Assembly (NCBI RefSeq): GCF_020966775.1
Contig: NZ_JAJKFV010000004.1
Coordinates: 310,001 to 374,000 of the forward strand
DNA length: 64,000 nucleotides
Reading direction: 5' to 3'
Origin: Rhodopirellula halodulae
GTDB taxonomy: Bacteria; Planctomycetota; Planctomycetia; Pirellulales; Pirellulaceae
Shown: piece after piece, positions 56,371-64,000 of the stretch
How positions within the stretch are numbered: position 1 is the first letter of the stretch
Layout of the letters: each line of letters opens with the position of its first letter
The notes under the pieces: generated by a model
The model's input: the letters and a program-made list of their open reading frames with translations, nothing else
What the model was told of the DNA's origin: nothing
The model's database searches: none
Program-made: the position numbers and the translations under genes

Positions 56371-58718
56371 GACGCGACGATTTCCAATTGCCATCGCCGC
56401 CGCGAATGGTTCGACCGGGTGAGTCGTTCGTTTGTGGCCGTTCACCGTCGTGTGAACCTTGTTCCCAAGGCCCCAACGCCTCGGGTCAATGCCCATTCGC
56501 TCATTCTCAAGACCCGCAACAACTGGGTTGTCACCCCAAGCGAACTTGGACGGGTAAACGTCGTCGGTTGACCACCGCGGGATTGATTTGCCTGGCGATC
56601 GCCATGCTTGTTTTGTTTTTCACTCGCATCACACCCAAAGTCATTCAGCCCGGTCATCTCACCACGGCACACGCTCAAATTTTGGCAGGCGAGCTGAGCC
56701 AGGACCGCTGTGCCGCTTGCCATCAGAACGTCATCAGCAATGGTTGGCTGAGCAACGGAGCAACCTCCGCCGAACCAAGCGAAACACGACAACAAGCGGG
56801 CCTGTTTGGGTTGGCAAGCTGGTTCACCTCAAGCGATGCCGATCATGCAAATCTGCCCACGGTCGAAATGACGGATTTGTGCCTGAACTGTCACGAACAA
56901 CAAATGCCACGTGAATCCGCGCGATGGGCTCACAACCTTTCGCCGACCGATCGCGAAGCGTTGACGTTGGCGGCGATGCTGAAACAAGCCAACCAAGCGA
57001 CTCCGCCCTCGGACGCACAGACCGCGGAATTGCTGGCCACCAACGTCAGTCGCACCAGCTCGTTGCAGAACAACTTGGCGTGCAGCATTTGCCATCAAGA
57101 ACATCACGGTGCCGACGCGGAGTTGGCGGCGATCACGGATTCGCGATGTCAATCGTGTCACGTGAACCAGTTCGGATCCTTTGCCGCTTCCCATCCCGAA
57201 TTCGGTGAGTGGCCTTATGCGAAGCAGCCGAACATTCATTTCGACCACGCTCGGCACGCGAAAATTCACTTTCCCAGCGAAGCTGAAAAGGGCAATCCAA
57301 ACGCGACTTCCCATAGCAGTCGGTTTGCGACGTTTGATTGTCGCAGTTGTCATGTCGGTCCGAATGTGAGTTCGACCGGACTGAACGGTGACAGCAGCGA
57401 TCCGATCGCCACCACGCTACCGTACGAAGTGGCTTGTGCAGCATGTCATGACGAAGCGTTGAAGGTCCAAGTCGCCGACGGTCCCTCGCTGCTGCAATTG
57501 CCAACGTTCCCGGAGGACATCGCGGCGGAAGCGGGCCATTGGCCGGAAAACGCGACCGGGTTCGCTGACGGAGGCGTCGATGGTTGGATGGCGTTGTTGC
57601 TTCGCTCGAAGGCCAACCAAACCGCGGTTCGACGTTTCCAACGAGTCGACTCGGTCGATTGGGACTCCAGCTTGGTGCGGCTCGAAGCGGTGTCGTTGGC
57701 GAAATCAATCACAGGCCTCTCGTCCGAGTTAGCAAGCGACGGACAAGACGCTTTGATGCAGCGGTTGGTGGACGCGGGCGTGGATCCGCGAACGGCAAAG
57801 CCACTGGTCGAATCGTTCCCACCGCAATTGGTTCGCGATGCGATCGCGGTCTGGTTTGGCGATTCGTCAACGCGGCCAAGCATGAGGACGCAGACGTTGT
57901 CTTCCGAAACGGAATCCGGGTTGGGCATGCTCGATGGCGAACTGACCGAGTGGAATGAACAAGACGCGTTGCTGGAGAACGATCCGTTGCTGTCAGAGGA
58001 TCCGCTGTTCTCGGACGATCCTCTGGGCTTTGGGGAGCCTCTCCTGGAGGAAACATCTTTCGAGGAAACATCTTTCGAGGACACGTCGGCACCGAGTTCG
58101 GAGCCTCGTTTGGAGCCGATGCCCAACAACTTCGCGGAGATGCAAACCGAATTGTCAACGCGTTATGACGCGTCGAAGACGCAAAGCTTCGGCGGTTGGT
58201 ACCGCGACGATCTGACGATGTCCATTCGCTACCGAGGCAAGGGGCATTCGGACTCGGTGTTGCGTTCCATGATTGAGATCGCTCAACAGTTACCGGTGGA
58301 GGATCCGTTGCGAGACGCACTGCTGAAGCAGCCCGCGATCGCCGCATGTGCTGATTGTCACCGAGTTGAAAAGACATTCTCGAGTGAGGCTGACGATGCG
58401 ATGGCGTCGATGCGGTGGCGAGCTTTCCAGGCACCGACCAAGAGCGAGCGATTGACTCGTTTCTCACATGCTCCTCATTTGAATATCCAGGGACTGCAAG
58501 ACTGCTCGCATTGCCATCAGTTGAATGCTCCCACCGCAGCCAACATGGTGCATTCGGAGGGCAGCTCAGTTGACGCGGTCTCTCCGGAAGTCGACACGAT
58601 GCTCCATAGCGAGTTCCTACCGATGACGAAGTCCAGTTGTGCGAGTTGCCACACTCGGTCCGCAGCGGGGGATCACTGCACGCGATGTCACAACTATCAT
58701 GTGCATGAATTGCGATGA
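56367..58718 (+). CDS. Decaheme c-type cytochrome with N-terminal anchor
   Basis: A 783-residue protein from ATG 56367 in an ATGA overlap with the cytochrome b-like gene. Ten CxxCH haem sites lie at residues 115, 172, 239, 261, 325, 357, 661, 713, 758 and 771, six in an N-terminal and four in a C-terminal cluster. One membrane segment (about 68-86) puts them in the periplasm. The N-terminal tail before it has five cysteines (23, 29, 32, 42, 55), which would face the cytoplasm and could link to the ferredoxin. The 300-residue middle (357-661) has no haem, and an acidic Glu/Asp stretch with repeated EETSFE. Confidence 0.92.
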   Translation: MRRDDFQLPSPPRMVRPGESFVCGRSPSCEPCSQGPNASGQCPFAHSQDPQQLGCHPKRTWTGKRRRLTTAGLICLAIAMLVLFFTRITPKVIQPGHLTTAHAQILAGELSQDRCAACHQNVISNGWLSNGATSAEPSETRQQAGLFGLASWFTSSDADHANLPTVEMTDLCLNCHEQQMPRESARWAHNLSPTDREALTLAAMLKQANQATPPSDAQTAELLATNVSRTSSLQNNLACSICHQEHHGADAELAAITDSRCQSCHVNQFGSFAASHPEFGEWPYAKQPNIHFDHARHAKIHFPSEAEKGNPNATSHSSRFATFDCRSCHVGPNVSSTGLNGDSSDPIATTLPYEVACAACHDEALKVQVADGPSLLQLPTFPEDIAAEAGHWPENATGFADGGVDGWMALLLRSKANQTAVRRFQRVDSVDWDSSLVRLEAVSLAKSITGLSSELASDGQDALMQRLVDAGVDPRTAKPLVESFPPQLVRDAIAVWFGDSSTRPSMRTQTLSSETESGLGMLDGELTEWNEQDALLENDPLLSEDPLFSDDPLGFGEPLLEETSFEETSFEDTSAPSSEPRLEPMPNNFAEMQTELSTRYDASKTQSFGGWYRDDLTMSIRYRGKGHSDSVLRSMIEIAQQLPVEDPLRDALLKQPAIAACADCHRVEKTFSSEADDAMASMRWRAFQAPTKSERLTRFSHAPHLNIQGLQDCSHCHQLNAPTAANMVHSEGSSVDAVSPEVDTMLHSEFLPMTKSSCASCHTRSAAGDHCTRCHNYHVHELR

Positions 58719-58749
58719 CCTCTCGTCGTGATGCATCTGACGCTCGCAT

Positions 58750-59490
58750 TTGATCCGTTTTGTGGCCAACCCGTTTTCCAGCCGATTCACGCGTCCGGGT
58801 GCTCTGGCGTATCGCTATCGAGCGGTTGCGGATGATGCGACAGTCGAATCAAAGGGACGGGGCGACTTCGTAGCCCGTTGGATACAAACGCTGCGTCGGT
58901 ATCGCTTCGGGTTGATCGTTGGACCGCACGGCACGGGCAAATCCACCTTGCTGCATGACGTGACCCCGGAGCTGCAATCCGAATTTCCGGGCGGGCAATG
59001 GGTGCAGTTGACCGGTGATCCAAGAGCTGGCTTCTTTGAAAGATTGCAAAAGCGACGTGAGAACGCTCGCTCGGTTTTGCGGGTTCAGCGACAAGTTGCC
59101 GCCGGTGGGGTGCTGGTGGTTGATGGCGGAGAACAACTTTCGACCTGGGCACGCTTTCGTTTGCGACGTCGGATTCGAACTGCTCAGCAGTTCTGCCTGA
59201 TGACCGCCCATCGTGATTTGGTCGGATTCACAGTCATTCATCGAACCCGAGCCGATGAAAACGTGATTCGTGAATTGTTGCGTGAGTTGCTGAAACAACA
59301 CCCCGCCGCCGAAAGTTGCTTCCAAATCGATTCACATGATCCGGGGCGGCTGATCATTCGCGTGCCGGATGGTTCGAATCAAATTGTTGCGTTGGATCAG
59401 GTCACAGACGTTCGCGAATTGTGGTCTCAGCTCTATGATGTCGTGGGACGGGCTGCCGTCACGACGGAAATTCCTTGCTCCGAGAATTGA
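58750..59490 (+). CDS. P-loop ATPase of unknown role
   Basis: A 246-residue protein with a TTG start at 58750. GPHGTGKST (58-66) is Walker A, and VLVVDGGEQ (about 119-127) is the Walker B strand. The rest is Arg-rich with FRLRRRIRTAQQFC. It resembles small ATPases conserved in planctomycetes, with no assigned function. It lies 31 bases after the decaheme gene and 11 before the next, so it appears to be part of the operon. Confidence 0.8.
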   Translation: MIRFVANPFSSRFTRPGALAYRYRAVADDATVESKGRGDFVARWIQTLRRYRFGLIVGPHGTGKSTLLHDVTPELQSEFPGGQWVQLTGDPRAGFFERLQKRRENARSVLRVQRQVAAGGVLVVDGGEQLSTWARFRLRRRIRTAQQFCLMTAHRDLVGFTVIHRTRADENVIRELLRELLKQHPAAESCFQIDSHDPGRLIIRVPDGSNQIVALDQVTDVRELWSQLYDVVGRAAVTTEIPCSEN

Positions 59491-59501
59491 GCTGATTGTT
59501 C

Positions 59502-60119
59502 ATGGCTGTTCGTTTGAACGTGATTGTCTTGCGTCCCGAAGGTGACCACCGGCACTTTGATCCCGCTTGCGATGACGCGGTGGGGCAATTGCTGGGTCGT
59601 CCTGGATTGGACTTGGTGTTATTGGATCGGATCCCCGGTCCCAACGATGCGGGCACGGAACGATTGGCGGTGGAGTCGATCGCCGGCGACATCGCTTGTG
59701 TCGCTTGGACCGACGCGGATCGAGTTTCGCAACCGTTGGCGTTGCTGGGCAAACGAGTGGCTCGCGTTCCTCATCGCCGCGATGTGGACGCTCCGACGCC
59801 CGACGTAGAAGGTCCGATTGCCAAGCTCTATCACTTTGACATGCGACGCGATGGGGCTCAGCAGACGATCCTGAAAGATTTGCAAACGTTGCTGGCGACG
59901 CGTCAGACACCGACGTTTCAAATTGGATCGATGGGCGATCGCAAACCGAGAGTGCCGAAGGCCAATCCCGAGGAAGCTTCTTCGCAAGAGTCGCCGGCGG
60001 TTGCTCCACCGGTGAGTCCAACGCCGGTCGTCCGCGAGGTGCCTCGTTCCACGTCAGCGTCTCAAGCGAAGACCAATTTGGATGCGCTGGTGGATGAGCT
60101 CGATGAGTTGGACCTGTAG
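59502..60119 (+). CDS. Conserved hypothetical protein, possible sensor or scaffold
   Basis: A 205-residue protein from ATG 59502. The first about 120 residues alternate strands and helices (RLNVIVLRPEGDHRHFD, IACVAWTDADRVSQPLALLGKRV), then a Pro/Ser-rich linker and a short acidic tail (LDALVDELDELDL). I recognise no family and see no signal peptide. It ends the operon starting at 53570. Confidence 0.7.
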   Translation: MAVRLNVIVLRPEGDHRHFDPACDDAVGQLLGRPGLDLVLLDRIPGPNDAGTERLAVESIAGDIACVAWTDADRVSQPLALLGKRVARVPHRRDVDAPTPDVEGPIAKLYHFDMRRDGAQQTILKDLQTLLATRQTPTFQIGSMGDRKPRVPKANPEEASSQESPAVAPPVSPTPVVREVPRSTSASQAKTNLDALVDELDELDL

Positions 60120-60153
60120 GTCCGGATCCGTTTCGATGTCGATGTTCCGACAC

Positions 60154-60295
60154 GTAGCGAAAGTCGTCAAGACTTTTCTGAGGCAGTTCCCAAGTAGCGA
60201 AAGTCGTCAAGACTTTCGGGCAGCAGCCAGCCGAAGCTCTTGACGAGCTTCGCTACGAGCCAACCGCGCCCGAAGCTCTTGACGAGCTTCGCTAC
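60154..60295. repeat. Cluster of four R1 REP-like hairpins, two per orientation
   Basis: R1 copies lie at 60154-60177 and 60194-60219 on the plus strand, and at 60231-60256 and 60270-60295 on the minus strand. The plus copies have arms CGAAAGTC/GACTTTCG; the minus copies have CGAAGCTC/GAGCTTCG, with the same GTAG foot and the same loop GTCAA. The two variable base pairs change on both sides together. The cluster sits between convergent genes and could end transcription from both. Confidence 0.8.
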
Positions 60296-60344
60296 GGGGC
60301 TTCGCGAGGGGGACTTTCTGCTGGGACGGGACGAGGAACGGAGG

Positions 60345-62390
60345 TCACTCGATGGGGCGTAGATTCATCGTTCCGATGTGGATGCCACCAGGTTCATCGT
60401 AGCCGAAGATACCGCTGACGCTGAAGTACTTTTCCAACGTTTCCCACTCCGGCCAATCGTCGCGACGCATCAGTTCAGCAACTCGTTTGGTCATCGGATT
60501 ATCGCCGCCTCGATTCTCGAGCACGGTTGCACTGCCTTCCGAGTTCGCCATCTCATAGAGAATGCGGAAGGATTCCGAATCACGATTGAACTGGAACAAG
60601 AACGGCGTTTCGCCCTCCAACTTCGCGCCCAGTTCACTGGTCAACAAGACGTAGTCCTCATCGGCCGACAAGCGATCGACTTCCCCGTCGCTGGACTTCA
60701 AGACTTCCACAATGATTTCGCGACTGTCGGAGAGCAGCAGCCAATTGTCGAGCAACATCAAACTGCGTTCGGGAACGCGGATGATGGGGGCGTTGAAGTT
60801 AGGACGTTCGGCGAAGTAGACGGTCTTTCCGCGAATGACTTCGGGTTTCATGTCCTTTGGCGGAACCTTCGACTTCATTTGTTCCAGCAAACGTTTGGCC
60901 TCCTTGGCATCGGCGAATTCGATCGCGATGACGCGGGCCATCGAGTTCCAGTTGGCGGGAAGCTGATAACGCTGGATGGTCACGACCCGACCGGTCATGG
61001 CAGGAAAGACTTCTTCCGCCAATGAAACGCCGAATCGATCCTGGACCGGTTTCTCCGTGAAGTCCTTGAAGCGTCCTTCGCCGGCGAAGCGATTGACAAT
61101 CTTGCCGAGATTTTCAAATGCGGTTTCGATGTCCCAACCCACCGTGGTGAAGCTTGCCGAGTCCGCGGGAACCCAATCGGGCGGCGACACATCGGTGTCT
61201 TCGGGTCGCAACACACCGAAGAAACCATCGCGAGGCGGATCGATCAGCACGTGCACATGGCCGATGGTTTCGACGATCTCGCCACCGCGGAACATGCTGC
61301 CGCCGACGCCGCGAATTTTTTCGATGCCTAAATCTTGAACGATGGGGGCAATGAAGAACGCGGAACCACTGCGAGCGATGATGCGTTTGACGATGCCATA
61401 AGGATTGATGAAGAACGTCGTTTGTGGGATCTCGGCTTCCGCCCCAATCGACCGGCTCATCACCGCGACGAAGTCGGTGTTCTGAGCCAAGGTGGAGGTT
61501 TCCGACGATTCACTGCTGGACGAACTGCGGCGGGAGCGACCGCTGGACGTGTCATCGCGTTGCGACGCAAGCAACCGTTTGGCGATGTCTTTGCCCACGG
61601 TGCGACCGAACCCGATCACATAAAACCCATCCTGCTCGAACCACTCGATCACGTCGCCGTTGCCACGTTGCCGCACCAATCGCGTCATCTCGATGGAGCC
61701 GATTTGTTCGGTCTGGATGACGAAGCGATTTTTCTCCGCCAGTGTCATCAACCGATCGACCAAATCCGACATTGTGCGGTTGGACGGGCCCGCATCGATC
61801 ATGACCGCCACCGCGAACGAATTTTGTTGGCGACGTTTTTGACGCAACCGACGTGCAATCGCTTCGTCGTCGTCTTCATCCTCCGAATTCGCGTTCTGGT
61901 TGTCCGCGTTCTCTTCCGGGGGTGGGCCTTCCAGCAACGCCACCGCCAATTGACCTTGAGGAAGCGATCGCAATTCATCCAGCGTCAGCCCCAGTTCTTT
62001 GCCGACGTTGTCAAACAGTTCGCTCAGGATGTCATAAATGTCAGAGACGAACGGACGCATTTGCGGGTCGTTCAACATCTTGCCGAGCGAGGACGTTTCC
62101 CAATCTGCCCGAATCGAATTTACGTCGTCGACCCGAATGTAGGCCAGCGTTTCCGCCGGCAACAACTTGGGTGCCGGCACCGTCGCGCGAGTTGGTTCGG
62201 CCGTTGCCGACGAGCTTTGTGCAATTGCGGGTGACGCTTGGAAGCAGACCAACGTTGCCGCGAGGACCGCAGCCACGAACCACCGACCAGCGAGCGTCGC
62301 ACGGAGTGAAAAGTCAGGCGTCACGGGCCGCACAACAGGAACATTCGGTGCGAATCGGTGTTGAAGACAAGTGAAACGATGGGGATTCAT
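60345..62390 (-). CDS. Secreted conserved hypothetical protein
   Basis: A 681-residue exported protein from ATG 62390 with a signal segment (about 34-57, ending ASPAIAQS). AETLAYIRVDDVNSIRADWETSSLGKMLND is a repeated style in planctomycete exported proteins resembling DUF3352-like domains, where ETLAYI/VR segments recur. There is an acidic low-complexity stretch (EDEDDDEAI) and a Ser-rich stretch (SSSSESSETS). No catalytic motif is seen. Its function is unknown. Confidence 0.82.
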   Translation of the reverse strand: MNPHRFTCLQHRFAPNVPVVRPVTPDFSLRATLAGRWFVAAVLAATLVCFQASPAIAQSSSATAEPTRATVPAPKLLPAETLAYIRVDDVNSIRADWETSSLGKMLNDPQMRPFVSDIYDILSELFDNVGKELGLTLDELRSLPQGQLAVALLEGPPPEENADNQNANSEDEDDDEAIARRLRQKRRQQNSFAVAVMIDAGPSNRTMSDLVDRLMTLAEKNRFVIQTEQIGSIEMTRLVRQRGNGDVIEWFEQDGFYVIGFGRTVGKDIAKRLLASQRDDTSSGRSRRSSSSSESSETSTLAQNTDFVAVMSRSIGAEAEIPQTTFFINPYGIVKRIIARSGSAFFIAPIVQDLGIEKIRGVGGSMFRGGEIVETIGHVHVLIDPPRDGFFGVLRPEDTDVSPPDWVPADSASFTTVGWDIETAFENLGKIVNRFAGEGRFKDFTEKPVQDRFGVSLAEEVFPAMTGRVVTIQRYQLPANWNSMARVIAIEFADAKEAKRLLEQMKSKVPPKDMKPEVIRGKTVYFAERPNFNAPIIRVPERSLMLLDNWLLLSDSREIIVEVLKSSDGEVDRLSADEDYVLLTSELGAKLEGETPFLFQFNRDSESFRILYEMANSEGSATVLENRGGDNPMTKRVAELMRRDDWPEWETLEKYFSVSGIFGYDEPGGIHIGTMNLRPIE

Positions 62391-62482
62391 TTTGGAAGCT
62401 TTCCGAATGGCTAGCTACAATCGAGGCAGAAAAGTCAGCTCTCATCGTATCCGATCCCCCACGCGAACCGAGTGTCAGTCGC

Positions 62483-63169
62483 ATGAAACGTCCGTCTCAA
62501 ATTGTAGCGAGCCTCACCGCTGGAACCCTATGGATTCTGTTGGCAACCACGGCTTCGGCCCAGCCTGACGACTCGGCAGCCGGAAATGCGCAGGGCGGCA
62601 CCGGCCAAGCCGCGGGCGAGATCAATCAGGGCATGAACCCCGACGATGTGTTCCAAGGCATTCAGCGTGACGGAGGCGCGGTGGGTTCCGGCGCAGCGAC
62701 TCCGGTGGGTGCTTCGGCGGCATCGACCGCGGGTGGCGGAACGGGCGGCGGAGCCCGATCGACGTTTGGCGGCGGTGGATTCGGCGGCGGAGGTGGCTTG
62801 GGTGCCGCTTTCGGAAGCCTGTTCGGCGGCAATAATTTCGGTGGCGGAGGCGGCGGAGCGACGGCCCCCATTCGCACACGACTTCGCAGTGCGGTCACGG
62901 GTCCCGGCTTGCAGGCGGCCGACGTCCAGCGAGCCGCCAACGCGCGGCTGCGTGGCAGTTCCAACCTCACTTCCACTCGCGGAAATGTGCCGGGCCTTAG
63001 GAATTCCAACGGTTCGCGGTATGCTGGGGTGAATGTTCAAATCGAGAATCGAACGGCGACGCTGACCGGTTCCGTTGCTAACGAATCGGATCGTCGCATG
63101 ACCGAATTGCTGATGCGATTGGAGCCGGGTGTTTCTCGAGTGAACAATCAGTTGAGTGTTGCTCCCTGA
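62483..63169 (+). CDS. Secreted BON-domain protein with glycine-rich middle
   Basis: A 228-residue protein from ATG 62483 with a signal peptide (MKRPSQIVASLTAGTLWILLATTASAQ). Residues about 90-130 are a Gly-rich stretch (GGGGFGGGGGLG style). The C-terminal about 60 residues (YAGVNVQIENRTATLTGSVANESDRRMTELLMRLEPGVSRVNNQLSV) are a BON domain, a periplasmic lipid-binding module. Divergent from the gene at 60345 across 92 bases. Confidence 0.85.
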   Translation: MKRPSQIVASLTAGTLWILLATTASAQPDDSAAGNAQGGTGQAAGEINQGMNPDDVFQGIQRDGGAVGSGAATPVGASAASTAGGGTGGGARSTFGGGGFGGGGGLGAAFGSLFGGNNFGGGGGGATAPIRTRLRSAVTGPGLQAADVQRAANARLRGSSNLTSTRGNVPGLRNSNGSRYAGVNVQIENRTATLTGSVANESDRRMTELLMRLEPGVSRVNNQLSVAP

Positions 63170-63222
63170 GATCATGTGCACGCCGCGGCCATTGATCCAC
63201 CTCCTTTTGAGTTCCGACTTCG

Positions 63223-64000
63223 ATGGTCTCCCTGCCGCTCGTCACGACCGATTCATCGGAGTCGACCACGCCTCGCAAGATCCACTTGCTGAATTGGTCA
63301 CTGGATCAATTGAAGGCGTGGTTGAAAGAGAACGGGCATCAAGCTTTCCGTGCCAAACAAATCCGGCGTTGGCTGTTCTCGGGCCGAGCGACATCGTTTG
63401 ACGAGATGACGGACTTGTCCGCGAAGCTACGCGCTCAGTTGGACGAACACTTCACGATCTTCAATGCCGCCGAGGTCACCGCATCGGTTTCCAAAGACGG
63501 CACGGAGAAGTTGCTGGTCCGGTTGGCCGACGGTGGTGAAGTCGAATGCGTCCTGCTTCGTGATGGCGGTCGACGCAGCATTTGCGTGAGCAGCCAAGTT
63601 GGTTGTGCGATGGGGTGCGTGTTCTGCGCCAGTGGGTTGGATGGCGTCGATCGAAACCTGACCGGCGGCGAGATCCTGGAGCAGATGTTGCGTTTGCAGC
63701 AGCGGCTTCCGGAATCAGAACGGCTCAGCCACATCGTGATGATGGGCATGGGTGAACCGTTGGCCAATTTGCCAGGCGTCTTGGCCGCATTGGATGTGGC
63801 TCGCAGCGAAGAAGGACTGGGGATCAGCCCACGACGAATCACGATCAGCACCGTTGGATTGCCACCCGCGATCGACAAGTTGGCCGCCTCGGGTATCCCC
63901 TACAACTTGGCCGTGTCGTTGCATGCTCCCAATGATGAACTGCGGAGCGAGTTGGTACCGGTCAACCGCAAGGTTGGGATTGAACCCGTGTTGCAAGCCG
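63223..64000 (+). CDS. rlmN: RlmN, 23S rRNA m2A2503 methyltransferase (3' cut off)
   Basis: The first 259 codons from ATG 63223 are in the window. LNWSLDQLKAWLKENGHQAFRAKQIRRW is the N-terminal helical domain. C128-A-M-G-C132-V-F-C135 is the radical-SAM CxxxCxxC iron-sulfur site, and MMGMGEP follows. The enzyme methylates A2503 of 23S rRNA and A37 of some tRNAs. The frame starts without a clear Shine-Dalgarno; it is open to the window edge. Confidence 0.92.
   Translation, partial: MVSLPLVTTDSSESTTPRKIHLLNWSLDQLKAWLKENGHQAFRAKQIRRWLFSGRATSFDEMTDLSAKLRAQLDEHFTIFNAAEVTASVSKDGTEKLLVRLADGGEVECVLLRDGGRRSICVSSQVGCAMGCVFCASGLDGVDRNLTGGEILEQMLRLQQRLPESERLSHIVMMGMGEPLANLPGVLAALDVARSEEGLGISPRRITISTVGLPPAIDKLAASGIPYNLAVSLHAPNDELRSELVPVNRKVGIEPVLQA

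Noticed and set aside
40659-60295. CRISPR array or attachment sites for the GTAG hairpins
   Set aside because: The copies are dispersed, lack uniform spacers, and no cas or integrase gene is present; REP-like elements fit better.

Overview
The window reads as a marine planctomycete of the Rhodopirellula/Pirellulaceae type. The evidence is three formylglycine-type sulfatases, a PSD1-type cytochrome protein followed by a DUF1501 protein, a DUF1080-propeller-cytochrome fusion, a pectate lyase, DWG-type Ser/Thr kinase, few strong Shine-Dalgarno sites, and frequent GTG/TTG starts. This genus assignment is inference; no rRNA is present.

Layout. 1-11.5 kb: a TetR regulator next to a cut-off target gene with a palindromic operator, an autotransporter-like protein, a sulfatase/DUF1080-cytochrome pair, a small conserved protein, RecQ and an alpha/beta hydrolase. 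11.5-16.6 kb: an arsenic locus with ArsR, a MacB-like ABC transporter, a thioredoxin-like protein with a cysteine tail, and divergent ACR3, with two perfect ArsR-box-like palindromes between the divergent units. 16.6-18.2 kb: a Ser/Thr kinase and a P-loop kinase. 18.5-25.6 kb: a light-sensing block with heme oxygenase, bacteriophytochrome kinase, receiver protein, a receiver-kinase-receiver hybrid and a PAS hybrid kinase. 26.3-27.6 kb: a MarR gene broken by one in-frame stop, then an SDR. 27.8-33.4 kb: a secreted protein of unknown function, a large arylsulfatase, and a secreted HEAT-like protein. 33.5-39.0 kb: a candidate metal-homeostasis locus with a ZigA/YciC-type GTPase, flavin oxidoreductase, FeoB-like permease and His-rich COG0523 GTPase. 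39.0-45.9 kb: sulfatase, DUF1501 and PSD1 proteins. 46.1-51.7 kb: membrane alpha/beta hydrolase, SHOCT protein, pectate lyase, tRNA-Pro and repeat-rich intergenic DNA. 51.8-60.1 kb: M28 peptidase, a small membrane protein, then an operon for an electron-transfer complex (double cNMP domain/ferredoxin, cytochrome b-like, decaheme cytochrome c, P-loop ATPase, unknown). 60.3-64 kb: secreted unknown, BON protein and the 5' part of rlmN.

The strongest candidates for something undescribed are the cNMP-gated electron-transfer operon, the metal locus with paired palindromic operators, the arsenic locus carrying an ABC exporter and Cys-tailed protein, and three families of GTAG-headed hairpin repeats (REP-like). 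In two of those families stem changes are compensated, which argues that the hairpin itself is selected. No RAYT transposase, phage, CRISPR array or intact insertion sequence was seen in the window. All functional statements rest on reading the translated sequences; no database search was run.
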